From Hyphomicrobiales bacterium (GTDB taxonomy: Bacteria > Pseudomonadota > Alphaproteobacteria > Rhizobiales > Beijerinckiaceae): a stretch of 64,000 nucleotides of DNA. Positions within the stretch are counted from its first letter, which is position 1, and every line of letters begins with the position of its first letter. The DNA lies in contig JAIYCE010000037.1 in the NCBI GenBank assembly GCA_027488155.1, positions 1 to 64,000 on the forward strand, written 5' to 3'. Below the pieces are notes generated by a model. The model saw only the letters and a program-made list of their open reading frames with translations, made no database searches and was not told where the DNA came from. This document shows positions 57,662-64,000 of this stretch, one piece after another. The translations under genes and the position numbers were made by a program.

Positions 57662-58789
57662 TCATCCCAACATCTCCCGTGCGTCGAAGGTGATGCTCCA
57701 ATCCTTCCAATCGTTGAAGAAGGGAGCGAATTGCTGTGGAATACGGAAAGGGGAACAGCGGCGAATAGCGCGCATGGCGCTTTCTGCAACAGGGCGGAAC
57801 GCCGGATCGGACGAGCTGTTAACGAGCACAGGCTGTCCCTGCAATTCCCCACTTTGCGAGAGTTGCATTTTGACGATTGGCTTCACATTCTCAGCGCCTG
57901 CAAGCCCAGCGGGCGGGCTCCAACATTGCGCCAATTGCTCTTTCAACAACGCGCCCAATTGGTCGCGCTGACTAGGGTTGAGCTTAGAGCCAGTCGCATT
58001 GGCCGCACCCAGCGCCGCTGTGCGATTAACCTCAGCTGCCGCAGCAGCCTGTTGTTGCGGCTTTTCTTTCGACTCAAGCAATTTCTTGATGTCGTTCGGG
58101 TTGAATTGCGGCGCGTCTGGTTTTTTCTCAGCCTGTTTCTTCGCCTGCTCGGCGGCCATGGCCGCAAGCTTTTTGGCTTCCTCGGCCTTTTGCTTCGCTT
58201 CGGCTTCGGCTTTCGCTTTTGCAGCTGCGTCAGCCTTGGCTTTCGCTTCCGCTTTCGCCTTCGCGTCCGCCTCGGCCTTCTCCTTGGCTTCGGCTTCTTT
58301 CTTTGCCTTTTCGATCGCTTCCGCTTCAGCTTCGGCCTTGCGCGCTGCCGCTTCCGCTTTCGCTTTCGCCTCTTGCTGGACCGCCTTGGCCTTCGCTTCG
58401 GCTTCCGCCTGTTGCTTTTGCTGTTCGGCTTTTTCTGCTTCAGCCTTGGCCTTGTCCGGTTCAGGCTCAGGTGGGCGACTTGGCGGCACCGGAATGTCGC
58501 GCTTCGCGTCGGCGTTCTCGGGCTTCAATTCTTCTTGCTGCGCGACACGTTGTGCGCGCGGCTTCGGTGCTTCGACCTTTTGCGGCGGTGCGGTTTTCTC
58601 GCCCTTGGTCACGGTCGCAGGTTGCGCAAGATCGACAACATCGACCGGAATGGCTTCGGGGGCCTCTTCAAATTTCGGTGTGAAAGCGAAGGCAATCAGC
58701 GTCGAGAGCAAAAGACCGGCGTGCAGCATCCCCGAGACCGCCAGGCCCGGCTGGGACCAATCGATCTGGACAAGCGCGCGCCAATTCAT
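57662..58789 (-). CDS. tolA: Tol-Pal system protein TolA
   Basis: A 375-residue protein with one N-terminal membrane helix ([21 protein letters not shown]), a very long Ala/Lys/Glu-rich helical stalk (about residues 100-230, dominated by KAKAEAEA-like repeats) and a C-terminal domain with [36 protein letters not shown] and [21 protein letters not shown]. It links the TolQR motor to TolB and Pal across the periplasm. The ATG overlaps tolR by four bases. The two cysteines in the C-terminal domain probably form the family disulfide. Confidence 0.93.
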   Translation of the reverse strand: MNWRALVQIDWSQPGLAVSGMLHAGLLLSTLIAFAFTPKFEEAPEAIPVDVVDLAQPATVTKGEKTAPPQKVEAPKPRAQRVAQQEELKPENADAKRDIPVPPSRPPEPEPDKAKAEAEKAEQQKQQAEAEAKAKAVQQEAKAKAEAAARKAEAEAEAIEKAKKEAEAKEKAEADAKAKAEAKAKADAAAKAKAEAEAKQKAEEAKKLAAMAAEQAKKQAEKKPDAPQFNPNDIKKLLESKEKPQQQAAAAAEVNRTAALGAANATGSKLNPSQRDQLGALLKEQLAQCWSPPAGLAGAENVKPIVKMQLSQSGELQGQPVLVNSSSDPAFRPVAESAMRAIRRCSPFRIPQQFAPFFNDWKDWSITFDAREMLG

Positions 58790-59238
58790 TTTGCCGCTTC
58801 CGGCTCATTCACAAGGGCCACTTTGCGAAAACCACCGGCCGTGATCGCAGCCATCAACTCTGCCACACGGCCATAGGCGATCGTTTTATCGGCGCGCACA
58901 TAAATGCGTTCGTCCGCGCCCGCCTTCGCCACCGCCTGCAATTTGACCGCAATGTCAGACAGCGCGATCGGCTCTTCCATGACATAGATTTTGCCATCCG
59001 CCTTGATCGAGATGGTGAGCGGCACCTTATCGATGTTAAGCGGCGCGGCTTTTGTTTGCGGCAAATCGAGCGGCACGCCGGTCGCGAGCAACGGAGCTGC
59101 CACCATGAAGATGATGAGCAGGACGAGCATGACGTCGATGAACGGCGTCATGTTGATATCGGCGATGGGCGCGTGCTTGCGGCCGCCGCGTCGTCTGCGG
59201 CCTCCGCCTCTACCGCCCCCTGCCATGGACATGGCCAT
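58786..59238 (-). CDS. tolR: Tol-Pal system protein TolR
   Basis: A 150-residue ExbD/TolR protein. A Gly/Arg-rich cytoplasmic N-terminus (GGRGGGRRRRGGRK) of about 20 residues is longer and more basic than in E. coli; the membrane helix follows ADINMTPFIDVMLVLLIIFMVAAP, with the essential channel aspartate in FIDV. The periplasmic domain ends with YGRVAELMAAITAGGFRKVALV. It forms the proton-motive-force motor with TolQ. Twelve bases lie between it and tolQ; it overlaps tolA by four. Confidence 0.95.
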   Translation of the reverse strand: MAMSMAGGGRGGGRRRRGGRKHAPIADINMTPFIDVMLVLLIIFMVAAPLLATGVPLDLPQTKAAPLNIDKVPLTISIKADGKIYVMEEPIALSDIAVKLQAVAKAGADERIYVRADKTIAYGRVAELMAAITAGGFRKVALVNEPEAAK

Positions 59239-59250
59239 CGGCTATCCTCC

Positions 59251-59970
59251 TCAGGCGGCGATGCGTTCGTCGATCTGGCGGGACAGGATGGCGGAAAACT
59301 CATCCGCATACGCCTCGAGCCGCGCCTGTTGCTTATTCGCTTCCGCCTGCAACTTGTTGTAGGCGATGACGGCAGGAATGGCGGCAAACAGGCCGATCGC
59401 TGTCGCAAACAAGGCTTCTGCGATGCCCGGTGCAACCACCGCCAATGATGTGTTCTTCGACGCTGCAATCGAACGGAACGACGTCATGATGCCCCACACC
59501 GTGCCGAACAGACCGATAAAGGGCGACGCCGAGCCAATGGTGGCCAACACCAGCAATTTGGATTCGAACCGTTCGCGCTCGCGCTGGATCGTGACATCGA
59601 GCACTTTGTCGATCCGCTGACCGAGATTGGCGAAAGAGCGTCCCGGATTTTCAACCGCCCGCTTCCATTCGCGCATGGCCGCGACGAAAACCGCAGCCAT
59701 TGCACCGGCAGGTCGATCGACCAGCATCTGATAGAGTTCTTCAAGCGATTGGCCAGACCAGAATACTTCCTCGAAGCGATCCATGGCCCGCTCGGAGCGG
59801 TGGAAGAACAGGCTCTTGTCGATGATGATGGCCCAAGACCACACTGAGGCGGCCATCAAACCCAGCATCACGAATTTCACAACGAAATGCGCATGCCAGA
59901 ACATGGACCAGAGGGTGATTTCGTTGCCTGCGGCGCCTAAGCCCGCCTGCACGACTTCGGTTCCGTTCAT
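59251..59970 (-). CDS. tolQ: Tol-Pal system protein TolQ
   Basis: A 239-residue ExbB/TolQ protein with three membrane helices: one near residues 20-50 (SMFWHAHFVVKFVMLGLMAASVWSWAI), and a pair around residues 135-205 with LLVLATIGSASPFIGLFGTVWGIM and VVAPGIAEALFATAIGLFAAIPAVIAYN. It forms the pentameric ring that, with TolR, converts proton flow into TolA movement. A strong GGGACAGG ribosome site precedes the ATG. The spacer to ybgC (216 bases, 59971-60186) contains no gene or terminator that I can see. Confidence 0.96.
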   Translation of the reverse strand: MNGTEVVQAGLGAAGNEITLWSMFWHAHFVVKFVMLGLMAASVWSWAIIIDKSLFFHRSERAMDRFEEVFWSGQSLEELYQMLVDRPAGAMAAVFVAAMREWKRAVENPGRSFANLGQRIDKVLDVTIQRERERFESKLLVLATIGSASPFIGLFGTVWGIMTSFRSIAASKNTSLAVVAPGIAEALFATAIGLFAAIPAVIAYNKLQAEANKQQARLEAYADEFSAILSRQIDERIAA

Positions 59971-60186
59971 ACGCCTGTCCCTTTCCGCGGGACCGACCTT
60001 GGATAAGGCGGCCCGGTTGAACGCATTCGCTGATGCTGGATCTCGACCATCGGAATGGCGGCGAAATCCGGCGAAACAAGGGCGCTTTCAAGCCGAATCG
60101 ACCCAAAACTCCCCGTTTTCGAGCAAGTGGACGTTTATGATTAAGACCGCGTTAAGAATGCCCGAATTCAGGCCCAGCGTCGGAGT

Positions 60187-60609
60187 TCAGGAGGGGCCAA
60201 AGGCGGCGCGGAAACTATCCGGCAGGCGCGTCGGCCGCCCGTCTTTCAGGATCGCGACCACAACTTCGGCCGTGGTCAGCACCTCATCGCCGCGCAGAAT
60301 GCGCTGACTCAGGATCATGGACGCGCCACGAAGCGTGGCAGGCGCGGTCTCGACGACCAGCTCGTCATCCATCAAAGCGGGCTTGATCCAATCGATCTCC
60401 ATCCGCCGGACAACGAAATAGACGCCCGTTTCCCGATGAAGCTTTTGCTGGTCGATCCCGCAGGCGCGGATGAACTCGGTTCGCCCACGTTCCAAGAACC
60501 GGAGATAGGAGGCGTGATAGACGACGCCGGAAAAATCCGTGTCCTCATAATAGACGCGCAGGGGGAAGCTATGCTGGGTCAATTCAAAGTTCCAATCCCA
60601 TCCGGCCAA
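60187..60609 (-). CDS. ybgC: Acyl-CoA thioesterase YbgC
   Basis: A 140-residue hot-dog thioesterase. The catalytic segment YYEDTDFSGVVYHASYLRFLERGRTEF contains the active-site Asp and the Y-H-A-x-Y-L pattern. The only plausible start is TTG at 60609 (MAGWDWNFEL), which has GAGG a few bases upstream; no ATG lies nearby. YbgC hydrolyses acyl-CoA or acyl-ACP thioesters and, with the tol genes that follow, belongs to the conserved ybgC-tolQRAB cluster linked to lipid homeostasis at the envelope. It follows ruvB by 52 bases. Confidence 0.93.
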   Translation of the reverse strand: MAGWDWNFELTQHSFPLRVYYEDTDFSGVVYHASYLRFLERGRTEFIRACGIDQQKLHRETGVYFVVRRMEIDWIKPALMDDELVVETAPATLRGASMILSQRILRGDEVLTTAEVVVAILKDGRPTRLPDSFRAAFGPS

Positions 60610-60661
60610 TCACACCTCACTCTGTGAAGGCCCACAAAGACATCGCGAAGGGCCAGAGCCC

Positions 60662-61711
60662 TCACTCCTCCCCATCTGCAAACAACCCAAACTGCGCGCC
60701 AGCACTTGTCGGCACCGCAAGACCGAGATGTTTGAACGCCAGCGGCGTCAGCAGACGCCCGCGCGGCGTGCGTTGCAGAAAGCCCTGCTGCAAGAGATAC
60801 GGCTCGATGATGTCTTCGATCGCATCGCGCGGTTCTGACAGGGCCGCCGCGATGGTTTCGATCCCGACCGGCCCGCCGCCGAAATTTTCTGCAACCAGCG
60901 AGAGGTAACGCCGGTCCATCTGATCGAGCCCAACCGCATCCACATCGAGCAGCGTCAAGGCGCGGTCGGCGATGATGCGCGTGACTTCGGCGGCATTGTC
61001 CACCACCGCGAAATCACGCACGCGGCGCAGAAGGCGGCCCGCAATGCGTGGCGTGCCGCGCGCACGGCGCGCAATCTCGTTGGCGCCTTCATCGCTCATG
61101 CCAATGCCGAGCACCCGCGCGCCGCGTTTGACGATGAATTCCAATTCCTCAATCGTGTAGAAATTGAGTCGGATCGGAATGCCGAAACGATCGCGCAAAG
61201 GCGTGGTCAAAAGCCCCGCGCGCGTGGTCGCACCCACCAAAGTAAACTTGGCGAGATCGATTTTGACGGAACGCGCCGCAGGCCCTTCGCCAATGATGAG
61301 ATCGAGCTGGAAATCCTCCATGGCCGGATAGAGAATTTCTTCCACCGCCGGATTGAGACGGTGAATTTCATCGATAAACAGAACGTCGCGCTCTTCGAGA
61401 TTAGTCAACTGTGCGGCGAGATCGCCCGCTTTGGCAATCACTGGCCCCGATGTCGAACGGAAATTCACGCCCAATTCACGCGCCACGATTTGCGCAAGCG
61501 TCGTCTTACCAAGACCGGGCGGCCCGACGAACAGCACATGATCAAGTGCATCCTTACGGGTTTTCGCCGCTTCGATGAACACTTTGAGATTGGCGCGCGC
61601 CTGTTGCTGACCGACGAAATCGTCGAGCACCAAGGGGCGCAGTGAACGATCAAGATCGTCTTCGCGCGCTTCGGGCGTCATCAATCCGGGGCGGGACGGC
61701 TTGTCGTTCAT
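60662..61711 (-). CDS. ruvB: Holliday junction branch migration helicase RuvB
   Basis: A 349-residue AAA+ motor. Walker A is [15 protein letters not shown], Walker [10 protein letters not shown], sensor 1 [18 protein letters not shown], and the C-terminal winged helix carries [19 protein letters not shown]. It drives branch migration of Holliday junctions held by RuvA. The ATG overlaps ruvA by four bases. Length and motif spacing are standard. Confidence 0.98.
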   Translation of the reverse strand: MNDKPSRPGLMTPEAREDDLDRSLRPLVLDDFVGQQQARANLKVFIEAAKTRKDALDHVLFVGPPGLGKTTLAQIVARELGVNFRSTSGPVIAKAGDLAAQLTNLEERDVLFIDEIHRLNPAVEEILYPAMEDFQLDLIIGEGPAARSVKIDLAKFTLVGATTRAGLLTTPLRDRFGIPIRLNFYTIEELEFIVKRGARVLGIGMSDEGANEIARRARGTPRIAGRLLRRVRDFAVVDNAAEVTRIIADRALTLLDVDAVGLDQMDRRYLSLVAENFGGGPVGIETIAAALSEPRDAIEDIIEPYLLQQGFLQRTPRGRLLTPLAFKHLGLAVPTSAGAQFGLFADGEE

Positions 61712-62325
61712 TTCGCCATTTCTTTCAACGCCAAACGGATGAGCTGCGGCGAAGACGCCGTATCACCCGCCACACGAACAGCAGCTGCCACTGCCGCAGA
61801 GGCCTGCGCCTGCTGATAGCCCAAATTCATCAAGGCAGAGACAGCATCCGCTACAGGCACGGGTGCCGTTTTCTCCGCGACCGAATCCGACAGCTTGATG
61901 ATGGCCGGATCGACACTGCCAAAAGCAGGCGCTTTGTCTTTCAGCTCTGTGACAATGCGTTGAGCGAGTTTGGGGCCAACGCCCGGCGCGCGCCCGATCA
62001 TCGCCTTATCGCCGGTGCCAAGCGCGGTCGCGAGCGCGCCGGGCTCGAGCGCTGATAAAATCGCGAGCGCCACTTTCGCGCCTACGCCTTGCACGGTTTG
62101 CAATAGGCGAAACCATTCACGTTCCTGATCGGCACGAAAACCGTAGAGGCGGATCAAATCCTCGCGCACATGCGTCTCGATGGACAACATAGCGGCTTCA
62201 CCGACAGGCGGCAGCGCCGTCAGCGTCTTCGCGGAACAATGCACAAGATAACCGACACCATGCACATCGAGGATGATGTGATCCTCACCATAGGAATCGA
62301 TGGTGCCCTTGAGCTTGCCGATCAT
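61708..62325 (-). CDS. ruvA: Holliday junction binding protein RuvA
   Basis: A 205-residue RuvA. Domain I begins [28 protein letters not shown], domain II holds the two helix-hairpin-helix units ([20 protein letters not shown] and [19 protein letters not shown]), and domain III near the end ([20 protein letters not shown]) contacts RuvB. It binds the four-way junction as a tetramer. It is coupled by ATGA overlaps to both ruvB and the PaiB-like gene. Confidence 0.97.
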   Translation of the reverse strand: MIGKLKGTIDSYGEDHIILDVHGVGYLVHCSAKTLTALPPVGEAAMLSIETHVREDLIRLYGFRADQEREWFRLLQTVQGVGAKVALAILSALEPGALATALGTGDKAMIGRAPGVGPKLAQRIVTELKDKAPAFGSVDPAIIKLSDSVAEKTAPVPVADAVSALMNLGYQQAQASAAVAAAVRVAGDTASSPQLIRLALKEMAK

Positions 62326-62966
62326 GCGTCACTCTTCAATGTCTGGGCAACGAGCGCCGCCATCACATCCGCAGAACCATCACCCAACGCTTGCAACCCT
62401 TCAACCACACCGCGGCGATCCGCTTCATTGCGGTTCTGACTGGTTTTCCATTTGCCATTGAGTCCGGTGAGTTCAATCTCGATGCCGACAATCCCTTTAA
62501 TCTGCGATGCAATGAAATCATCCGGCGCATCATCGACCGCCCAAGGTTCTGGCGCACCGCCTTCCATCATCGTCGTGACGGCACGAATTTGCTGCGCCAA
62601 CCAATTCTTATCTTCAATCGCGCGCGCGATGCCGCGTGCTTGCACCATGGCGTAGTTCCAGGTTGGCACGACCTTGTGTGTCTCGCGCTTCGTCTCGTAC
62701 CAGCCGGGGCGGATGTAATGGTCCGAGCCTTGAAAGACGACGAGCGCTTCAAGCCCATCGCCGATCTCCTTCCATTGCCCGTTCGCCTTCGCCACATGGC
62801 AACGCAGAGTGCCATGGCGACCCGTGTCTGGGTCGTAGAGAAAGGGGATGGCATTCGCAATCACACCGCCAGCTCCGGCCGTAATCAAAAGCCCGAGCGG
62901 ACAGGCACGCATCAGCGCGGCCATGGCGGCTTGATCATCTTCCTTGAAGGCGGGCGGCTGGTACAT
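62322..62966 (-). CDS. PaiB-family FMN-binding protein
   Basis: A 214-residue member of the FMN-binding split-barrel family called PaiB/negative transcriptional regulator. It opens [11 protein letters not shown], then [51 protein letters not shown] and [13 protein letters not shown], all family hallmarks; the C-terminal [21 protein letters not shown] is the usual helix-turn segment. Bacillus PaiB represses protease and sporulation genes, but many members are flavin proteins without a shown DNA-binding role. It is wedged between ruvC and ruvA, overlapping ruvA by four bases. Confidence 0.9.
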   Translation of the reverse strand: MYQPPAFKEDDQAAMAALMRACPLGLLITAGAGGVIANAIPFLYDPDTGRHGTLRCHVAKANGQWKEIGDGLEALVVFQGSDHYIRPGWYETKRETHKVVPTWNYAMVQARGIARAIEDKNWLAQQIRAVTTMMEGGAPEPWAVDDAPDDFIASQIKGIVGIEIELTGLNGKWKTSQNRNEADRRGVVEGLQALGDGSADVMAALVAQTLKSDA

Positions 62967-63032
62967 CGGATCGGGCCAAACGAGAACGAAACGGGATCAT
63001 AGAGCGGTGCCGCGAGATTCGGTAGCCGCTTC

Positions 63033-63542
63033 TTACCCTTTGGCGAGCAACCGTTCCCGCGCCAAGGCACCGCGATGCTGGGCATGGGTGAGCGCCACCG
63101 CCAAAGCATCAGCGGCATCGGGCGTCGCTGGATCGGCCTTGGGCAGAAGCACCTTCACCATCATGTGGATCTGGTCCTTTTCGGCATGGCCTGCGCCGAC
63201 AATCGTCTTCTTCACGAGGTTGGGCGCATATTCATCGACTTGGAGGCCCGCCACCGCGCAGGCCAGCATCGACACGCCGCGTGCATGGCCGAGTTTGAGC
63301 GTGGCGCGCGCATCCTTGTTAACGAAGGTTTCTTCAACCGCCGCTTCATCCGGCGTCCAAGCGCGGATCACTTCGGCGATGCCTTCATTTAATTGCTTGA
63401 GACGCTCGGCCAAAGAGGCCTTGGCATTGGAATGCACTGTGCCGCAGCCAAGGAACGAAAGACGTGTGCCCTCAGACGCGATCATGCCCCAGCCCGTATT
63501 GCGGAGCCCGGGATCTATGCCGAGGATGCGGATGATGGGCAT
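63033..63542 (-). CDS. ruvC: Holliday junction resolvase RuvC
   Basis: A 169-residue RuvC from the ATG at 63542 ([19 protein letters not shown]); a frame ten codons longer runs to the edge of a repeat element and is not favoured. The four acidic catalytic residues are expected in GIDPG, AVEETF, and the pair near the C-terminus in [16 protein letters not shown], all intact. It cuts Holliday junctions symmetrically. The PaiB-like gene follows 66 bases later, interrupting the usual ruvC-ruvA adjacency. Confidence 0.97.
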   Translation of the reverse strand: MPIIRILGIDPGLRNTGWGMIASEGTRLSFLGCGTVHSNAKASLAERLKQLNEGIAEVIRAWTPDEAAVEETFVNKDARATLKLGHARGVSMLACAVAGLQVDEYAPNLVKKTIVGAGHAEKDQIHMMVKVLLPKADPATPDAADALAVALTHAQHRGALARERLLAKG

Positions 63543-63572
63543 GTTTTGAGTGTCCTTACGCGCCATAGTCAA

Positions 63573-63743
63573 TCGTCATTGCGAGGAGCGCAAGCGACGA
63601 AGCAATCCATCAGCGACTTACGCTCAAGACTGCATCCTGCCCTCATGGTTGGAGACGCGGCTTCGCAGCTCCTCACCATGAGCATTGCGGCGTGTGTCAG
63701 CCATGGATTGCCGCGTCGGGCCCACGCCCTCCTCGCAATGACG
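63573..63743. repeat. Dispersed palindromic repeat, family A, copy 3 (interrupted)
   Basis: Outer arms TCGTCATTGCGAGGAG (63573-63588) and CTCCTCGCAATGACG (63729-63743) are the family-A ends; inside, GCAATCCAT (63602-63610) pairs with ATGGATTGC (63703-63711). At 171 bases it is longer than the other copies (about 105) because a family-B element lies in its middle. Confidence 0.85.
63641..63683. repeat. Dispersed palindromic repeat, family B, copy 4 (nested)
   Basis: CTCATGGT (63642-63649) and ACCATGAG (63675-63682) bound a core with GAGACGCGGCTTCGCAGCTC. Its reverse complement matches the copies at 543, 616 and 40505. It sits inside the family-A element at 63573-63743, so family B was inserted into, or jumped within, an older family-A copy. 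Confidence 0.8.
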
Positions 63744-63765
63744 CGTAAGGTTTACGCGCGAAGCG

Positions 63766-63999
63766 TTACCCCATCTTCGCCATCAGCGCGTCAGAAAATT
63801 CGGCGTTTGAATAGACGTTTTGGACGTCGTCATTGTCATCGAGCGAATCGAGCAGCTTGAGGATTTTTTCTCCCGCTTCGTCGTCGACGGCGATTTGATT
63901 TTGTGCACGCCAAACAAGCGCCGCCTTTTTCGGCTCGCCGAATTTGGTTTCCAATTCCTTGGCGACATCGCGCAAAGCATCCATCGCCGTGACGATTTC
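63766..63999 (-). CDS. YebC/PmpR-family protein, C-terminal part (5' cut by window)
   Basis: Partial gene: the frame is open to the right edge (reads [14 protein letters not shown] from base 63999) and its start lies beyond the window. The 77 visible residues are the C-terminal domain of the YebC family: [21 protein letters not shown], then [35 protein letters not shown]. YebC proteins are DNA-binding regulators and, more recently, factors that relieve ribosome stalling at proline-rich stretches. Position just upstream of ruvC is the classical yebC-ruvCAB order. Confidence 0.93.
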   Translation of the reverse strand, partial: EIVTAMDALRDVAKELETKFGEPKKAALVWRAQNQIAVDDEAGEKILKLLDSLDDNDDVQNVYSNAEFSDALMAKMG

Positions 64000-64000
64000 G

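Overview
The window is a dense, mostly chromosomal-core stretch of an alphaproteobacterium, most likely of the order Hyphomicrobiales (Rhizobiales). This rests on family content and gene order: a three-gene proton-translocating transhydrogenase next to a tiny aa3-oxidase subunit IV; tkt-gap-pgk-fba facing DUF4164-zapA; a PutA without the enterobacterial DNA-binding domain beside a divergent Lrp-type regulator; aerobic cobaltochelatase cobS/cobT with a J-domain gene; yebC-ruvC-ruvA-ruvB followed by ybgC-tolQRAB. The DNA is GC-rich and coding style is uniform. I see no phage, transposase, integron, CRISPR, tRNA or rRNA. About 65 genes are supported, two of them cut by the window ends.

Layout. 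1-3.9 kb: the end of an ABC exporter gene, then on the minus strand a coupled ExbB/MotA-like channel, an OmpA-domain stator-like protein and a GNAT acetyltransferase, preceded by an inositol-phosphatase-family gene. 4-11.2 kb (minus): tkt, gap, pgk, fba, a ThiE/TenI-like gene and a Sel1-repeat secreted protein, a central-carbon cluster. 11.4-14.8 kb (plus): DUF4164, zapA, a probable 6S RNA, a TauE/SafE permease and an acyl-CoA ligase. 14.8-21.1 kb: alpha/beta hydrolase, rhlE helicase, two opposed DUF465 small proteins, purE-purK, rpsU and a TPR lipoprotein. 21.2-25.7 kb (minus): pntB, pntAB, pntA, aa3 oxidase subunit IV, ccmB, ccmA. 25.9-36.3 kb: acnA, LysE-type exporter, MltB-type transglycosylase, leuD, metC-like lyase, Lrp-type regulator and putA.

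36.5-46.3 kb: cobT, cobS and a J-domain protein (minus), bolA, an SCP2-type thiolase, a DMT transporter, then a coupled dacA-type carboxypeptidase, a second DMT transporter and a COG0523 metallochaperone-like GTPase. 46.4-54.1 kb: two further acyl-CoA ligases separated by a three-copy 61-bp tandem repeat, thpR, a pterin dehydratase, an HSD10-like SDR, a DUF1232 protein, a quinone oxidoreductase and an ECF sigma factor translationally coupled to it. 54.3-64 kb: IalB-like secreted protein, rlmN, then on the minus strand tolB, tolA, tolR, tolQ, ybgC, ruvB, ruvA, a PaiB-like FMN protein, ruvC and the end of a yebC-family gene.

The non-genic signal worth most attention is repeats. Two dispersed palindromic intergenic families occur (family A at 36.3, 48.3 and 63.6 kb; family B at 0.55, 0.63, 40.5 and 63.65 kb), and at 63.6 kb a family-B copy sits inside a family-A copy. 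I found no convincing wholly new system. The most unusual arrangements are the tol cluster lacking pal, ccmAB without ccmC, the PaiB-like gene inside the ruv operon, the ECF-oxidoreductase coupling without an anti-sigma gene, and start-proximal hairpins ahead of putA and rlmN. All functions are inferred from sequence motifs recognised by eye; no database search was run.
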